54,607 nucleotides of DNA, from contig JACQWQ010000014.1 of the NCBI GenBank assembly GCA_016209205.1, forward strand, positions 1 through 54,607. The letters run 5' to 3'. The notes under the pieces were generated by a model that searched no databases, was not told where the DNA came from, and saw only the letters and a list, made by a program, of their open reading frames with translations. Position 1 is the first letter of the stretch. Each line of letters starts with the position of its first letter. This DNA is from Chloroflexota bacterium. GTDB lineage: Bacteria; Chloroflexota; Anaerolineae; UBA4142; SHND01. Of this stretch, positions 9,821 through 17,261 are shown piece by piece. Made by a program: the position numbers and the translations under genes.

Positions 9821-11778
9821 TTCCGTATCACCTGCGTCACCTGCCCTCGATACGCGACCAACCACTCGACAATCAACAATCCCAACGCAATCCACGCCAA
9901 CGGCATCCACCATTCATTGCGCGCACGCGGCAGTTCCACATTCGTTGCGCCTGTCGCGCCGCGGATCGTCAAATTCGCGCGCGGCGTAATGTCCGATTCG
10001 TCGGCGTTCAATGCGTTGACGGCGAAACGCGCGGACGGTTCCGTCTTGCCCGCGCGGTCTTGGACAAAAATTTCGTACACGCCCAACTGCGCGGTTCGGT
10101 CAAATGCCACGCGTCCTTGTTTGGGCGTTAGCGTGTGATTCGTCCCATCGGGCGCGCGGACGATGACGCTTGTGGTTTCCGGTTTCACTGTCAACGCGAG
10201 CGCGTGCCCTGGCTCGACGGTGGTCGCAATGCCCGACGCACCGCCGGGCGCGAGCGCGTCCAATACATTCGCAAGCAACAACGGAAACGCGACGCGCAGC
10301 GGCAAGTCGCTGTGGCGTACGTCGAACGCCAATATGCCGATGCGTCGTCCTGATGCATCATCACGCATGTTGCTCGGATTACGCGGGGTGCGTGATGATG
10401 CGTCACCATTCTCTTCGCCCACCACCAACAGCGGCGCGCCCGAAGTGCGGTCCACCCACACCGCGCGTCCCCATTTCGGCAACTCCAAACGCGTCGCGTC
10501 CTGAATTGCGACGTCGCGCAAATCCACATAGCGCGCCACGGGATCATCCGCGCTGACGACGATTGGCTGCGGCGCTTGAATTTGTCCGGTCACGGAAAAA
10601 AATTCGGTGGCGCGCGGTGGGGCGATGAAAAACAAATTGCCGCTCGATAGGGTCGCGGTGGGAATCACGGAATCGTAAATCGTGAGCGAGGACGCGAGTG
10701 ATTGAGTGATGGAGAGAGGGAGAGTGGGAGAGAGAGAGAGTTCGTCGGGCTTGATGGTCGTGAGTTCGACGTTGGGTAACAGCGCGAGCGCGGTTTCCAA
10801 AAAACGATTGCCGGTGGTGACGACGCGCACTTGAATTTTCTCGCGCGACGGCGCAACCGCCCATGCGGAATCGTCGAGCGCGAGTTGGTCTGCGCCTTCG
10901 AGCTGCGCGCGGTATGCGGTGTCAGTCTTCAAATCGGGAAACGTGAACGACTGCGCTTGACTGGGCGCGAGATTCACATCGCGCGCGGCGACGAGCGCGC
11001 CCGTTTCGTCGCGCAGCACCAATCGCCGCGTGCTGGCTTGTTCGCCGTTGTTCACGACTTGCACGAAGGCGGTGAGGGTTTTGCCGCTCGCATCGCTCGA
11101 CAAGGTGAACGCGCCGAGCGCCTGATTGTTGCGTCCGCTGCCGATGGGAATGAATTGCGTGCGCGCGGTCAAAGCAAAATTTTCGGGCAGCGTGACGTGT
11201 CCATCCGAAAGAATCACCACTTGCGCGTCGGGTTCGTTCGCCGCCATCGCGCCTGCGAGTGTGAGCGCGGATGCCAAATCGGTGTCGCTCAATCCCGCGC
11301 GCAATGCATCGAGCGCGCCAAACGCCGCGCCTTTGTCCGTCGTTCCCGAAACCGGCACGCGCACGGACGCGCCCGCGTCAATCACCGTCACGCGCGCGCC
11401 CGCCGCAACATTTTCAATCAACCGCCGCGCTTGTGTCACCGCGCTGCTCAAACGATTCGGTGAAACATCCGTCGCGCCCATGCTCGCCGACGTGTCCAAG
11501 ACGAGAATAAGATGCGAACTCGCGACCTGCTCGCTCCATAAAAACGGGCGCGCCAGTGCGACGATGAGCACGAGGAGAAACAACAGTTGCAGCAGGAGCA
11601 ATAGATTTGGTTTGAGTTTCTGCCACGGCGCGTTCGCGGCAGTATCGCGCACGAGTGTCCGCCACAAGTACGTCGAAGAGACGCGCTGTTCCGTCCGCCG
11701 CAGTTTGAGAAAATACAACGCGACGATGATGGGGAGGAGCGCGGCGAGGACAAAGGCGAGAGGGGTGAGGAAATTCAT
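9793..11778 (-). CDS. BatA/VWA-domain membrane protein
   Basis: The 661-residue protein starts with a BatA N-terminal module: two membrane helices (residues 5-25 and 55-80) with the ALYFLKLRR motif. A VWA domain follows (HLILVLDTSASM, complete MIDAS D-x-S-x-S; VVILSDGH), then a periplasmic beta-rich region, and a final helix near residue 635 (WWMPLAWIALGLLIVEWLV). VWA/BatA proteins act with MoxR and DUF58 proteins, both encoded about 1-5 kb away on the same strand. The last nine or so residues, KASNVRRQT, are read from the heptamer array. Two internal stretches look like repeat insertions: one at 10351-10405 and a Ser/Leu/Pro-rich one at about 10690-10745. Confidence 0.85.
   Translation of the reverse strand: MNFLTPLAFVLAALLPIIVALYFLKLRRTEQRVSSTYLWRTLVRDTAANAPWQKLKPNLLLLLQLLFLLVLIVALARPFLWSEQVASSHLILVLDTSASMGATDVSPNRLSSAVTQARRLIENVAAGARVTVIDAGASVRVPVSGTTDKGAAFGALDALRAGLSDTDLASALTLAGAMAANEPDAQVVILSDGHVTLPENFALTARTQFIPIGSGRNNQALGAFTLSSDASGKTLTAFVQVVNNGEQASTRRLVLRDETGALVAARDVNLAPSQAQSFTFPDLKTDTAYRAQLEGADQLALDDSAWAVAPSREKIQVRVVTTGNRFLETALALLPNVELTTIKPDELSLSPTLPLSITQSLASSLTIYDSVIPTATLSSGNLFFIAPPRATEFFSVTGQIQAPQPIVVSADDPVARYVDLRDVAIQDATRLELPKWGRAVWVDRTSGAPLLVVGEENGDASSRTPRNPSNMRDDASGRRIGILAFDVRHSDLPLRVAFPLLLANVLDALAPGGASGIATTVEPGHALALTVKPETTSVIVRAPDGTNHTLTPKQGRVAFDRTAQLGVYEIFVQDRAGKTEPSARFAVNALNADESDITPRANLTIRGATGATNVELPRARNEWWMPLAWIALGLLIVEWLVAYRGQVTQVIRKASNVRRQT
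10351..10405. repeat. Palindrome inserted inside the BatA-like ORF
   Basis: TGATGCATCATCACGCA (10351-10367) and its reverse complement with one mismatch (10389-10405) flank a 21-base loop. The stretch is translated as an Asp/Ser/Arg/Asn-rich insert that interrupts an otherwise regular beta-strand pattern, and the reading frame is kept. Confidence 0.65.
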
Positions 11779-11788
11779 GAGTGAAAAC

Positions 11789-11892
11789 AGTAAGCAGTGA
11801 AGAGTGAACAGTAATCAGTGATCAGTGATCAGTGATCAGTAATCAGTGATCAGAAACAAGTGAGTGAAACGTGAAACGTAAAACGTAGTAAC
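11789..11892. repeat. Heptamer array (CAGTGAT)n and CGTGAAA units
   Basis: Five consecutive CAGTGAT/CAGTAAT units at about 11814-11850 are flanked by degenerate AGTGAAC copies and followed by CGTGAAACGTGAAACG. CAGTAATCAGTGATCAGTGA recurs at about 19217-19238. Confidence 0.85.
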
Positions 11893-11947
11893 GTGCGATG
11901 TAGGCGATGTGCGATGTATTCCATCGCCTACATCGCACATCGCCTTA
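11893..11947. repeat. Palindromic GATGTAGGCGATG repeat, copy 2
   Basis: Nearly identical to 137-207. GTGCGATGTAGGCGATG is mirrored by CATCGCCTACATCGCAC. Confidence 0.7.
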
Positions 11948-11989
11948 TTCGTTTGCTGCTTGAAAGGTCAAGTTTTTTCTTGTCGCTAA

Positions 11990-12543
11990 TCATGTTTGCA
12001 GTTCATTTTGCAGGCGGTTCAAGAATTCTTTCGCGTATGCTTGCCCTTGCTTTGCCAAACGTTTGCCTGTGGGCGTTCGGAATGTCGCATGAAGGGAATG
12101 ACGCTCAAAATAGTCTATCGTCTCCTCGTACGTTTGTCCCATGACTCCGCCCATTGTAAATGCCTTGGCAATACCGAACGCACCGAGTGTTTCAACCTTA
12201 TTCGCGTCGTGTATTATTTCTTCTTCGACGGTTTCAGGAGATTCATAGTGACGCGCCAAGCTTTCAAAGAGCTCTGGAATTTCTGAGGAGTCCATCCTAA
12301 TTGATCCAAAAAGACGGCGGTTTGTTCTCGAAACATGTCGTCATCCTGTAAGCGCGCCCCAAGCCCATGAAAGCAAGCGAGAAAGTAGAGACGGTCAAGA
12401 CGAGGCGGACTGGGCATTCCTTCCGAGAGCACATTGAGACGAGCGATAATGCGCTCAATATGCTTAAAGTTGTGCGCAACATTTTTGCCTGCATAATGCG
12501 GACGAACAAAATCCTTGTACGGCTCGAGTTGGTCTTTCATCAT
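11990..12543 (-). pseudogene. HD-domain phosphohydrolase, frameshifted and HD motif lost
   Basis: The first frame (from ATG 12543) encodes the family N-terminus with AHNFKHIERI, then CFHGLG where family members have HD (LLHDIG). It ends in KPSKKK at 12214. The second frame (from about 12295) gives ETVEEEIIHDANKVETLGAFGIAKAF and the C-terminal helices, which is the rest of a YedJ-like HD protein. The metal-binding Asp of the HD pair is replaced by Gly, and the frame is broken at about 12260-12295, so the product is almost certainly inactive. It sits directly downstream of the DUF58 gene. Confidence 0.75.
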
Positions 12544-12573
12544 TTTGGTTTTTCCTTAATCTCCACTCACTCC

Positions 12574-13491
12574 TTACTTCAGGATTTGATGTTTTCTCAA
12601 GAATGACAACACCAATTCTTCAAACGCCTGCGCGGTGGTGATGGGTAAATAGCTAATGTTGCGCGCGGCGCAGTAACGCGCCCATTCGCTTTGCCATTCG
12701 CGCACGCGGGTGCGATAGCGTTCGAGTAAATCGTAGTCGGCGGTGACTTCGACCGTCGCTGCGAATCCTGTGGATTCGATTTCACTGTCGAGCAATTTCA
12801 AATCGCCTTCGAGCGCGGGCTCCAATTCATCGGGCGACAAGAGATGCAGCATCGTGATTTCGTACTGCTGTTCGCTCAAACGCTGCACCGCGCGTTGCCA
12901 ACCCTCGGCCATCAAATCGCTAATGAGGAAGAGCGGACCGGCGCGCCGCGCTTGCGCCGCGTATTGCGTGAGCGCGTTTTGGGGTGACGCGTTTCCGCCG
13001 GGCGCGATGCTTTCAAGCCACTGAAAAAATTTCAACGCCTGTGCTTTGCCGCGCAAGGGACGCATCCACACAACATCGCGCGTTTCCGTCGCGATTGCGC
13101 CAGCCGAAAGCCGATCCATGCCCACCAGCGCGATGTATCCCAACGCGGCGGCGAGTCGCTGCGCGTAATGCCATTTCGAGTGCGTCGCGCCCGCCGCGTT
13201 TTCGCCCCACTGCATACTCGCGCTCGCGTCGAGCACGACATGAATCGTTGCATCTTCTTCTTCGACAAACAAGCGTAAAAATAATTTTTCCATCCGCGCG
13301 TATGCGTTCCAATCCACCTGTCGGAAATCATCGCCCGGCGCGTATTCGCGATAATCCGCAAACTCGACACTGCCGCCGCGCCGCGGGCTGCGTCGTTCGC
13401 CTTTGAATGTGCCGACGCGCGCGCGCCGCGAGACCAAAACGAGTTGGTCGAGCGTGGCGAGAAAAGAGGGAGCGAGAAGAGGTTGAGTCAT
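12574..13491 (-). CDS. DUF58 domain protein
   Basis: The 305-residue cytoplasmic protein has the family hallmark GDDFRQVDWNAYARMEKLFLRLF near residues 53-75 and a VWA-like core (IHVVLDASASMQWG, retaining the D-x-S-x-S MIDAS pattern; GPLFLISDL). DUF58 proteins are encoded with MoxR ATPases and BatA-type VWA proteins and are thought to act with them as a chaperone or maturation system; all three occur in this cluster. It begins 26 bases after the small membrane protein gene's stop, so the two are probably co-transcribed. No strong ribosome-binding site. Confidence 0.9.
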   Translation of the reverse strand: MTQPLLAPSFLATLDQLVLVSRRARVGTFKGERRSPRRGGSVEFADYREYAPGDDFRQVDWNAYARMEKLFLRLFVEEEDATIHVVLDASASMQWGENAAGATHSKWHYAQRLAAALGYIALVGMDRLSAGAIATETRDVVWMRPLRGKAQALKFFQWLESIAPGGNASPQNALTQYAAQARRAGPLFLISDLMAEGWQRAVQRLSEQQYEITMLHLLSPDELEPALEGDLKLLDSEIESTGFAATVEVTADYDLLERYRTRVREWQSEWARYCAARNISYLPITTAQAFEELVLSFLRKHQILK

Positions 13492-13517
13492 GGCTGGGTG
13501 TCGTCGGTGGAACCCGC

Positions 13518-13799
13518 CTAGTTCAACGACAACTGCTTGTCAGACGGCGCTTTTGACATCGCGACAATTTGTTCGAGCAGGCGGTTGGTCTCTTTTTGCG
13601 CCGCGACCAATTCGTCCAATGTGCGCTTGTTCTCGCGTTGCCATGTGACCATGTCTTGCAAAAGCCAGCGTGTCTCTTTTTGCAAATCCGTCAGGTCCAT
13701 CTTGGAATTGATGCGGCGCACCTGGAGCGCATAGGAATACAACACGGCGATTGCGCCTCCGACCGCTAGCACCAGAATGATCAGAACCACGCCTTCCAT
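13518..13799 (-). CDS. Small membrane-anchored coiled-coil protein
   Basis: The 93-residue protein has one N-terminal membrane helix (residues 4-26), then a charged amphipathic helix rich in Glu, Lys and Leu (about 35-82) that should form a coiled coil. AAGGGG lies about seven bases before the ATG. The layout (short anchor, long helix) suggests a scaffold or sensor subunit of the MoxR/DUF58 module, but I do not recognise a family. Confidence 0.6.
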   Translation of the reverse strand: MEGVVLIILVLAVGGAIAVLYSYALQVRRINSKMDLTDLQKETRWLLQDMVTWQRENKRTLDELVAAQKETNRLLEQIVAMSKAPSDKQLSLN

Positions 13800-13847
13800 A
13801 TTTCACCCCTTTCTTTGAATCGAGACGTGTGACCCTTTATGCCAAGC

Positions 13848-13963
13848 CGAACGAATGAATTCGTTTCACGTTTGACGTTTCACGTTTCACGTTTGACGTT
13901 TCACGCTTCACGTTTCACGTTTCACGTTTCACGTTTGACGTTTCACGTTTCACGTTTCACGTA
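13848..13963. repeat. Heptamer array (TTTSACG)n truncating the MoxR gene
   Basis: About fourteen TTTCACG/TTTGACG units follow a partial GAACGAATGAATTCGTT palindrome. Read on the minus strand the array is CGTGAAA, and the first units supply the last three codons and stop of the MoxR gene. Confidence 0.9.
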
Positions 13964-14852
13964 TCAGGCGATGACGCAAAACGGGCGGCGCGACCGCGCG
14001 AAAATCGTCGAGCGCGACGTTGTAACGTCCGTCGAGCAGCGCGGTGATTTTGCCTGCGAGAATGAGCGCTTGCATCCCGCGCGGGCTGGAACCCCATTTC
14101 ACGTAACGCTTTACCATGTCGGGCGCGTTCGCGTCGTCGGAATGGGTCGCGCGGATGAGACGCGCGGCGGCTTGGGTGATGTGCGGCGCAATCGGCACGC
14201 CGCGCGCGAGCTGTTGCATTTCGCAAATCGTCATGCCGTTCGCGATGGACTGCGGCCGCGCGGTGTCTTGTCCCGTCGTGCGGTCGGCGATGGTGACGAG
14301 TTCGTCCACGTTCGGAAACGTGACGTTGAGTTTGAAAAAGAAACGGTCCAACTGCGCTTCGGGCAGCGGGTACGTGCCTTCCATTTCGAGCGGGTTCTGT
14401 GTGGCGAGCACGAAAAACGGTTCGCTCATGCGGTGCGTCGTCTTGGCGACGGTGACGCTGTGCTCTTGCATCGCTTCGAGCAGCGCGCTTTGCGTTTTCG
14501 GCGTCGCGCGATTGATTTCATCGGCGAGGACGAGATTCGCAAACACGGGACCGGGCTCGAATTGAAAACGCCGCGCGCCGCTGGCGTCTTCGACCAAAAT
14601 GTTCGTGCCGACAATATCGGCGGGCATCAAGTCGGGCGTAAATTGAATGCGCGAAAATTTACAGTCGAGCACTTGCGCCAACGTGCGTACCAACATCGTC
14701 TTGCCCAAACCCGGCACACCTTCGAGCAGCGCGTTGCCGCCCGCGAGCAGCGTAACGAGCGTTTGCCGTACAATGTCGCGCTGTCCGACGATGACACGGC
14801 TTACTTGCGTTTCGATATTCGCAGCGATCTCATTGAATTGTTCGGGGGTCAT
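13950..14852 (-). CDS. MoxR-family AAA+ ATPase, C-terminus truncated by repeat
   Basis: The 300-residue protein has Walker A GVPGLGKT, Walker B LVLADEINR, sensor 1 FFVLATQNPLEMEGTYPLPEAQLDRF, and the lid domain with RYVKWGSSPRGMQALILAGK. MoxR ATPases act with VWA and DUF58 proteins. The start is the ATG at 14852, overlapping the lipoprotein stop as ATGA with AAGGA upstream. The protein ends LRHRLIRET. Family members continue for about 25-30 residues after the RHRLI motif, and here RET plus the stop codon are encoded by the heptamer array. The core fold is intact, so it may still function. Confidence 0.9.
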   Translation of the reverse strand: MTPEQFNEIAANIETQVSRVIVGQRDIVRQTLVTLLAGGNALLEGVPGLGKTMLVRTLAQVLDCKFSRIQFTPDLMPADIVGTNILVEDASGARRFQFEPGPVFANLVLADEINRATPKTQSALLEAMQEHSVTVAKTTHRMSEPFFVLATQNPLEMEGTYPLPEAQLDRFFFKLNVTFPNVDELVTIADRTTGQDTARPQSIANGMTICEMQQLARGVPIAPHITQAAARLIRATHSDDANAPDMVKRYVKWGSSPRGMQALILAGKITALLDGRYNVALDDFRAVAPPVLRHRLIRET

Positions 14853-15451
14853 TGGCATTCCTTTTTTGCCCAGTCAGTGTCCGCGCCGAAAATTGCAGGA
14901 TCGTCGTCGAGGGCTTGGGTAAAGTCATAGCCATAGAGATTTTGTAAGCGGGCATCGCGAAAATCAATCCGACACAGCGCGCTTTTGGGCTCCGCGACAA
15001 TGCCAAACAGACCGTTTTCGATCTCGTCCTGAATGGTTTGACCGTTGGCAAATTGAGCGACCACCGTCTGCACGCGCGGATCGTTCACCATTCCATAAAC
15101 CAGATTGCGATTGGGCGGCGTGTTTTGCGAACTGATATAGAGATATAACGGCTTGGTATTGTCCGCAGTCCCCCCTGCGCTGCCTCCTTCCGACGACTCC
15201 CATCCCAGCGCGCCTTTTGTGGCAATCCCATAGCCAAGCAAAAATTCACCGGCGGGCGGGTTCAACGCGCGAAGGACCACGAGCGCGCCATTTCCGGCAG
15301 GTTTGGTTGCATAGACACGCTGCTCGCCCGCGTTCGGCGGATTGGCGCGTGCCACCACTTGCTGCGGCGTCATGCTTTGCATACCGATCACGCCACATCC
15401 CACAAACAAAACGCTGAATGCGAAAATAAAACACAGTTGCAGGATTTTCAT
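14849..15451 (-). CDS. Lipoprotein of unknown function
   Basis: The 200-residue protein begins MKILQLCFIFAFSVLFVGCG, a signal peptide with a lipobox (LFVGC), so it is probably lipid-anchored outside the membrane. The mature part is about 180 residues with no motif I recognise. The start is ATG 15451, with AAGGA seven bases upstream. The gene lies between two exact copies of a 17-base sequence (14849-14865 and 15448-15464) that contains its own ribosome-binding site and that of moxR. This suggests it was inserted or duplicated into the operon. Confidence 0.7.
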   Translation of the reverse strand: MKILQLCFIFAFSVLFVGCGVIGMQSMTPQQVVARANPPNAGEQRVYATKPAGNGALVVLRALNPPAGEFLLGYGIATKGALGWESSEGGSAGGTADNTKPLYLYISSQNTPPNRNLVYGMVNDPRVQTVVAQFANGQTIQDEIENGLFGIVAEPKSALCRIDFRDARLQNLYGYDFTQALDDDPAIFGADTDWAKKECQ

Positions 15452-15464
15452 TGGCATTCCTTTT
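14849..15464. repeat. 17-bp direct repeats flanking the lipoprotein gene
   Basis: TCATTGGCATTCCTTTT occurs exactly at 14849-14865 and 15448-15464. Each copy provides, on the minus strand, the AAGGAATGCCAATGA ribosome-binding and start context, one for moxR and one for the lipoprotein. Confidence 0.8.
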
Positions 15465-15483
15465 GTTTGCATGAAATGGATTG

Positions 15484-15545
15484 TTACGTTTGACGTTTGA
15501 CGTTTGACGTTTGACGCTTCATCCTTCCGCCTTCATCCTTCATCC
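15484..15545. repeat. Heptamer arrays (TTTGACG)n and (CTTCATC)n
   Basis: Four TTTGACG units are followed by CTTCATC units with a short interruption. Two different sequences with the same 7-base period sit side by side in one gene gap. Confidence 0.85.
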
Positions 15546-15552
15546 TTTCCGC

Positions 15553-17250
15553 TCACGGCTCCAACGCGCTAAAATACTGCTTCACGTAATCTTTCAAGCC
15601 CGCCGGAATGTACGCATTTTCCATCGCCTGTCCCGCAATCGCGCTGTATTGTTGATAGACTTGCGAGTACGGCACTAACGCGGAATTGTTTGCGCCGGGC
15701 AGCGGCGATTTGTTTTGCTGCGTCGTCGTTTGTCCATTGCCGGAATCTTGCCCGTTCACATTTTCTTGTTGTCCTTGTCCGACCTGAAACGGCGAATAGA
15801 CCGTGTTGGCGTCGTCGGTGTTGAACGATTTATTTGGTTGTGTCGGATCGCCCGCCTTGCCCATCCCCGAACCGGGCGGCAGCGAGCTCGCATTTGTGCC
15901 CCCCCCCCCCCCAAGTTGGTTGCCTTGTCCTTGTCCTTGTCCCTGTCCTTGTCCTTGATTTCCCTGTCCTTGACTTGGACCTTGTCCCTGTCCTTGTCCT
16001 TGCCCCTGGTTTCCCTGATTTCCCTGTTGTCCTTGGTTTCCCTGTCCCTGATTTCCCTGCCCTTGATTGTTTGACGTTTGACGCCCTGACGTTTGACTCG
16101 CCTGACTCACCGCGCGCTGCGTCGCATCCGCTTGATTCAACGACTGCGCGAGAGCTTGCTGTAATGCTTGCTGCTGTGCAGCGTTTTGCAGCGCGTTCGA
16201 TGCCTGATTCACCGCGTTTTGCAAAGCTTCGCCCGACGCGTTTTGGGACAATTGCTGCGCGAGTTCGGACAATGCACTCGCCAAATTCGGGTCGCTCGCG
16301 GCAACCTGCGACGCGGTTTGCTGCAATGCTTGCGCGAGCGCGGCGCGTTCTGCCGACGACAACGCGTTGGGGTCCGTCGGTTCGGAAGACGAACCAACGA
16401 GTTGTTCGAGCAATTTCGCCAGTTCGTCCGCGTCTTGCGGCGTATCGCTTTGTTTTGCCAGCGCCGCCATTTGCTGCGCCAACGCGTCGAGCGCGGCGGC
16501 TTGCGATGCTTGGTTCACATCCAAACTCGCGCGCAAGACATCTTGAAATTTTGCTACATCCGCGAGCGCCTTTTTTGCGTCGCCCGGATTCGCTTTTAAC
16601 TGCGCGGCGAGCTCGCGCAATTTTTTCAACAACTGTTCCTTGTCTTGTGGATTCAGCTTTTGATTTTCCTGAATCGTCTTGGCGAGCTCTTCCAACTTTT
16701 TTGCCTGCTCTTGCGCGGTCTTGGCAATCCCGCGCCGTTCGGCGATCACCGCGTCCATCGGATTGGGAATCAACAGCAGCGCGGCGATGGCCAGCGCGGC
16801 AACCAGCGCGGCAGCAACGCGGCGACGCTCCACGCGCGGTGGGAACGCTTCGCGCGGCTCGATGCGCTGCGCGTGATAGAGCGCATCCTCCACTTGGCGC
16901 GCGACGAGATCGGGATGAATGCCCGCGTGGATGGACGCGTCGGGTTTGGTGAATTGCAGCGCGGTCGCCAGACGGTCGCGCAGCGCGAGTTCGTCGTCCG
17001 CGCGGCGCGCGACATGAAACGACGTGAGCCGGTGCAGCGCGCTGTAGCCGAGCCACGCGCCAAAATAAAGTACGACGATGCTCGCGGCAATGCGCGAATA
17101 ATTTTCGAGCGGCACGAAACGCGCGACGACGAGCACCAACGCGGCGGCGGCAAGCGCCAGCCACGCGGTGCGCGTCAACAGTTCGATGCTCGTGCGCCAA
17201 CGCAAACGCCGCGCGAGCGGTTTCAATTCGAGAACGAGTTGGTCGTACAT
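15553..17250 (-). CDS. Membrane protein with long helical and Gln/Gly-rich regions (DUF4175-like)
   Basis: The 565-residue protein has two N-terminal membrane helices (about 27-70) and a third near residue 145. A long Gln/Lys/Ala-rich helical region (about 165-390) follows, then a low-complexity tract of repeated QG and NQG units (about 400-450), and a C-terminal segment ending near YFSALEP. This layout matches DUF4175-type proteins encoded beside MoxR/DUF58/VWA clusters. The start is ATG 17250 with AAAGGT upstream; the reading frame extends further but into the previous gene. The tract contains a run of 14 C (15899-15912) and a stretch of heptamer repeat (16069-16097) that is translated in frame. 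Confidence 0.75.
   Translation of the reverse strand: MYDQLVLELKPLARRLRWRTSIELLTRTAWLALAAAALVLVVARFVPLENYSRIAASIVVLYFGAWLGYSALHRLTSFHVARRADDELALRDRLATALQFTKPDASIHAGIHPDLVARQVEDALYHAQRIEPREAFPPRVERRRVAAALVAALAIAALLLIPNPMDAVIAERRGIAKTAQEQAKKLEELAKTIQENQKLNPQDKEQLLKKLRELAAQLKANPGDAKKALADVAKFQDVLRASLDVNQASQAAALDALAQQMAALAKQSDTPQDADELAKLLEQLVGSSSEPTDPNALSSAERAALAQALQQTASQVAASDPNLASALSELAQQLSQNASGEALQNAVNQASNALQNAAQQQALQQALAQSLNQADATQRAVSQASQTSGRQTSNNQGQGNQGQGNQGQQGNQGNQGQGQGQGQGPSQGQGNQGQGQGQGQGQGNQLGGGGGTNASSLPPGSGMGKAGDPTQPNKSFNTDDANTVYSPFQVGQGQQENVNGQDSGNGQTTTQQNKSPLPGANNSALVPYSQVYQQYSAIAGQAMENAYIPAGLKDYVKQYFSALEP
16069..16097. repeat. Heptamer array inside the Q/G-rich ORF
   Basis: TTTGACG units interrupted by CCCTGACG lie inside the coding region. 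Read on the minus strand (CGTCAAA) they contain no stop and encode a Ser/Gln/Thr-rich patch between the helical and QG regions. Confidence 0.8.
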
Positions 17251-17261
17251 GAATTTACCTT

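Noticed and set aside
9095..15545. CRISPR array as an explanation for the repeats
   Set aside because: Units are 7 bases with no unique spacers between them, and no cas genes are present.
15830..17200. 456-residue minus-strand frame overlapping the Q/G-rich gene
   Set aside because: Arg-rich shadow of the GC-rich true frame with no membrane segments or conserved motif.
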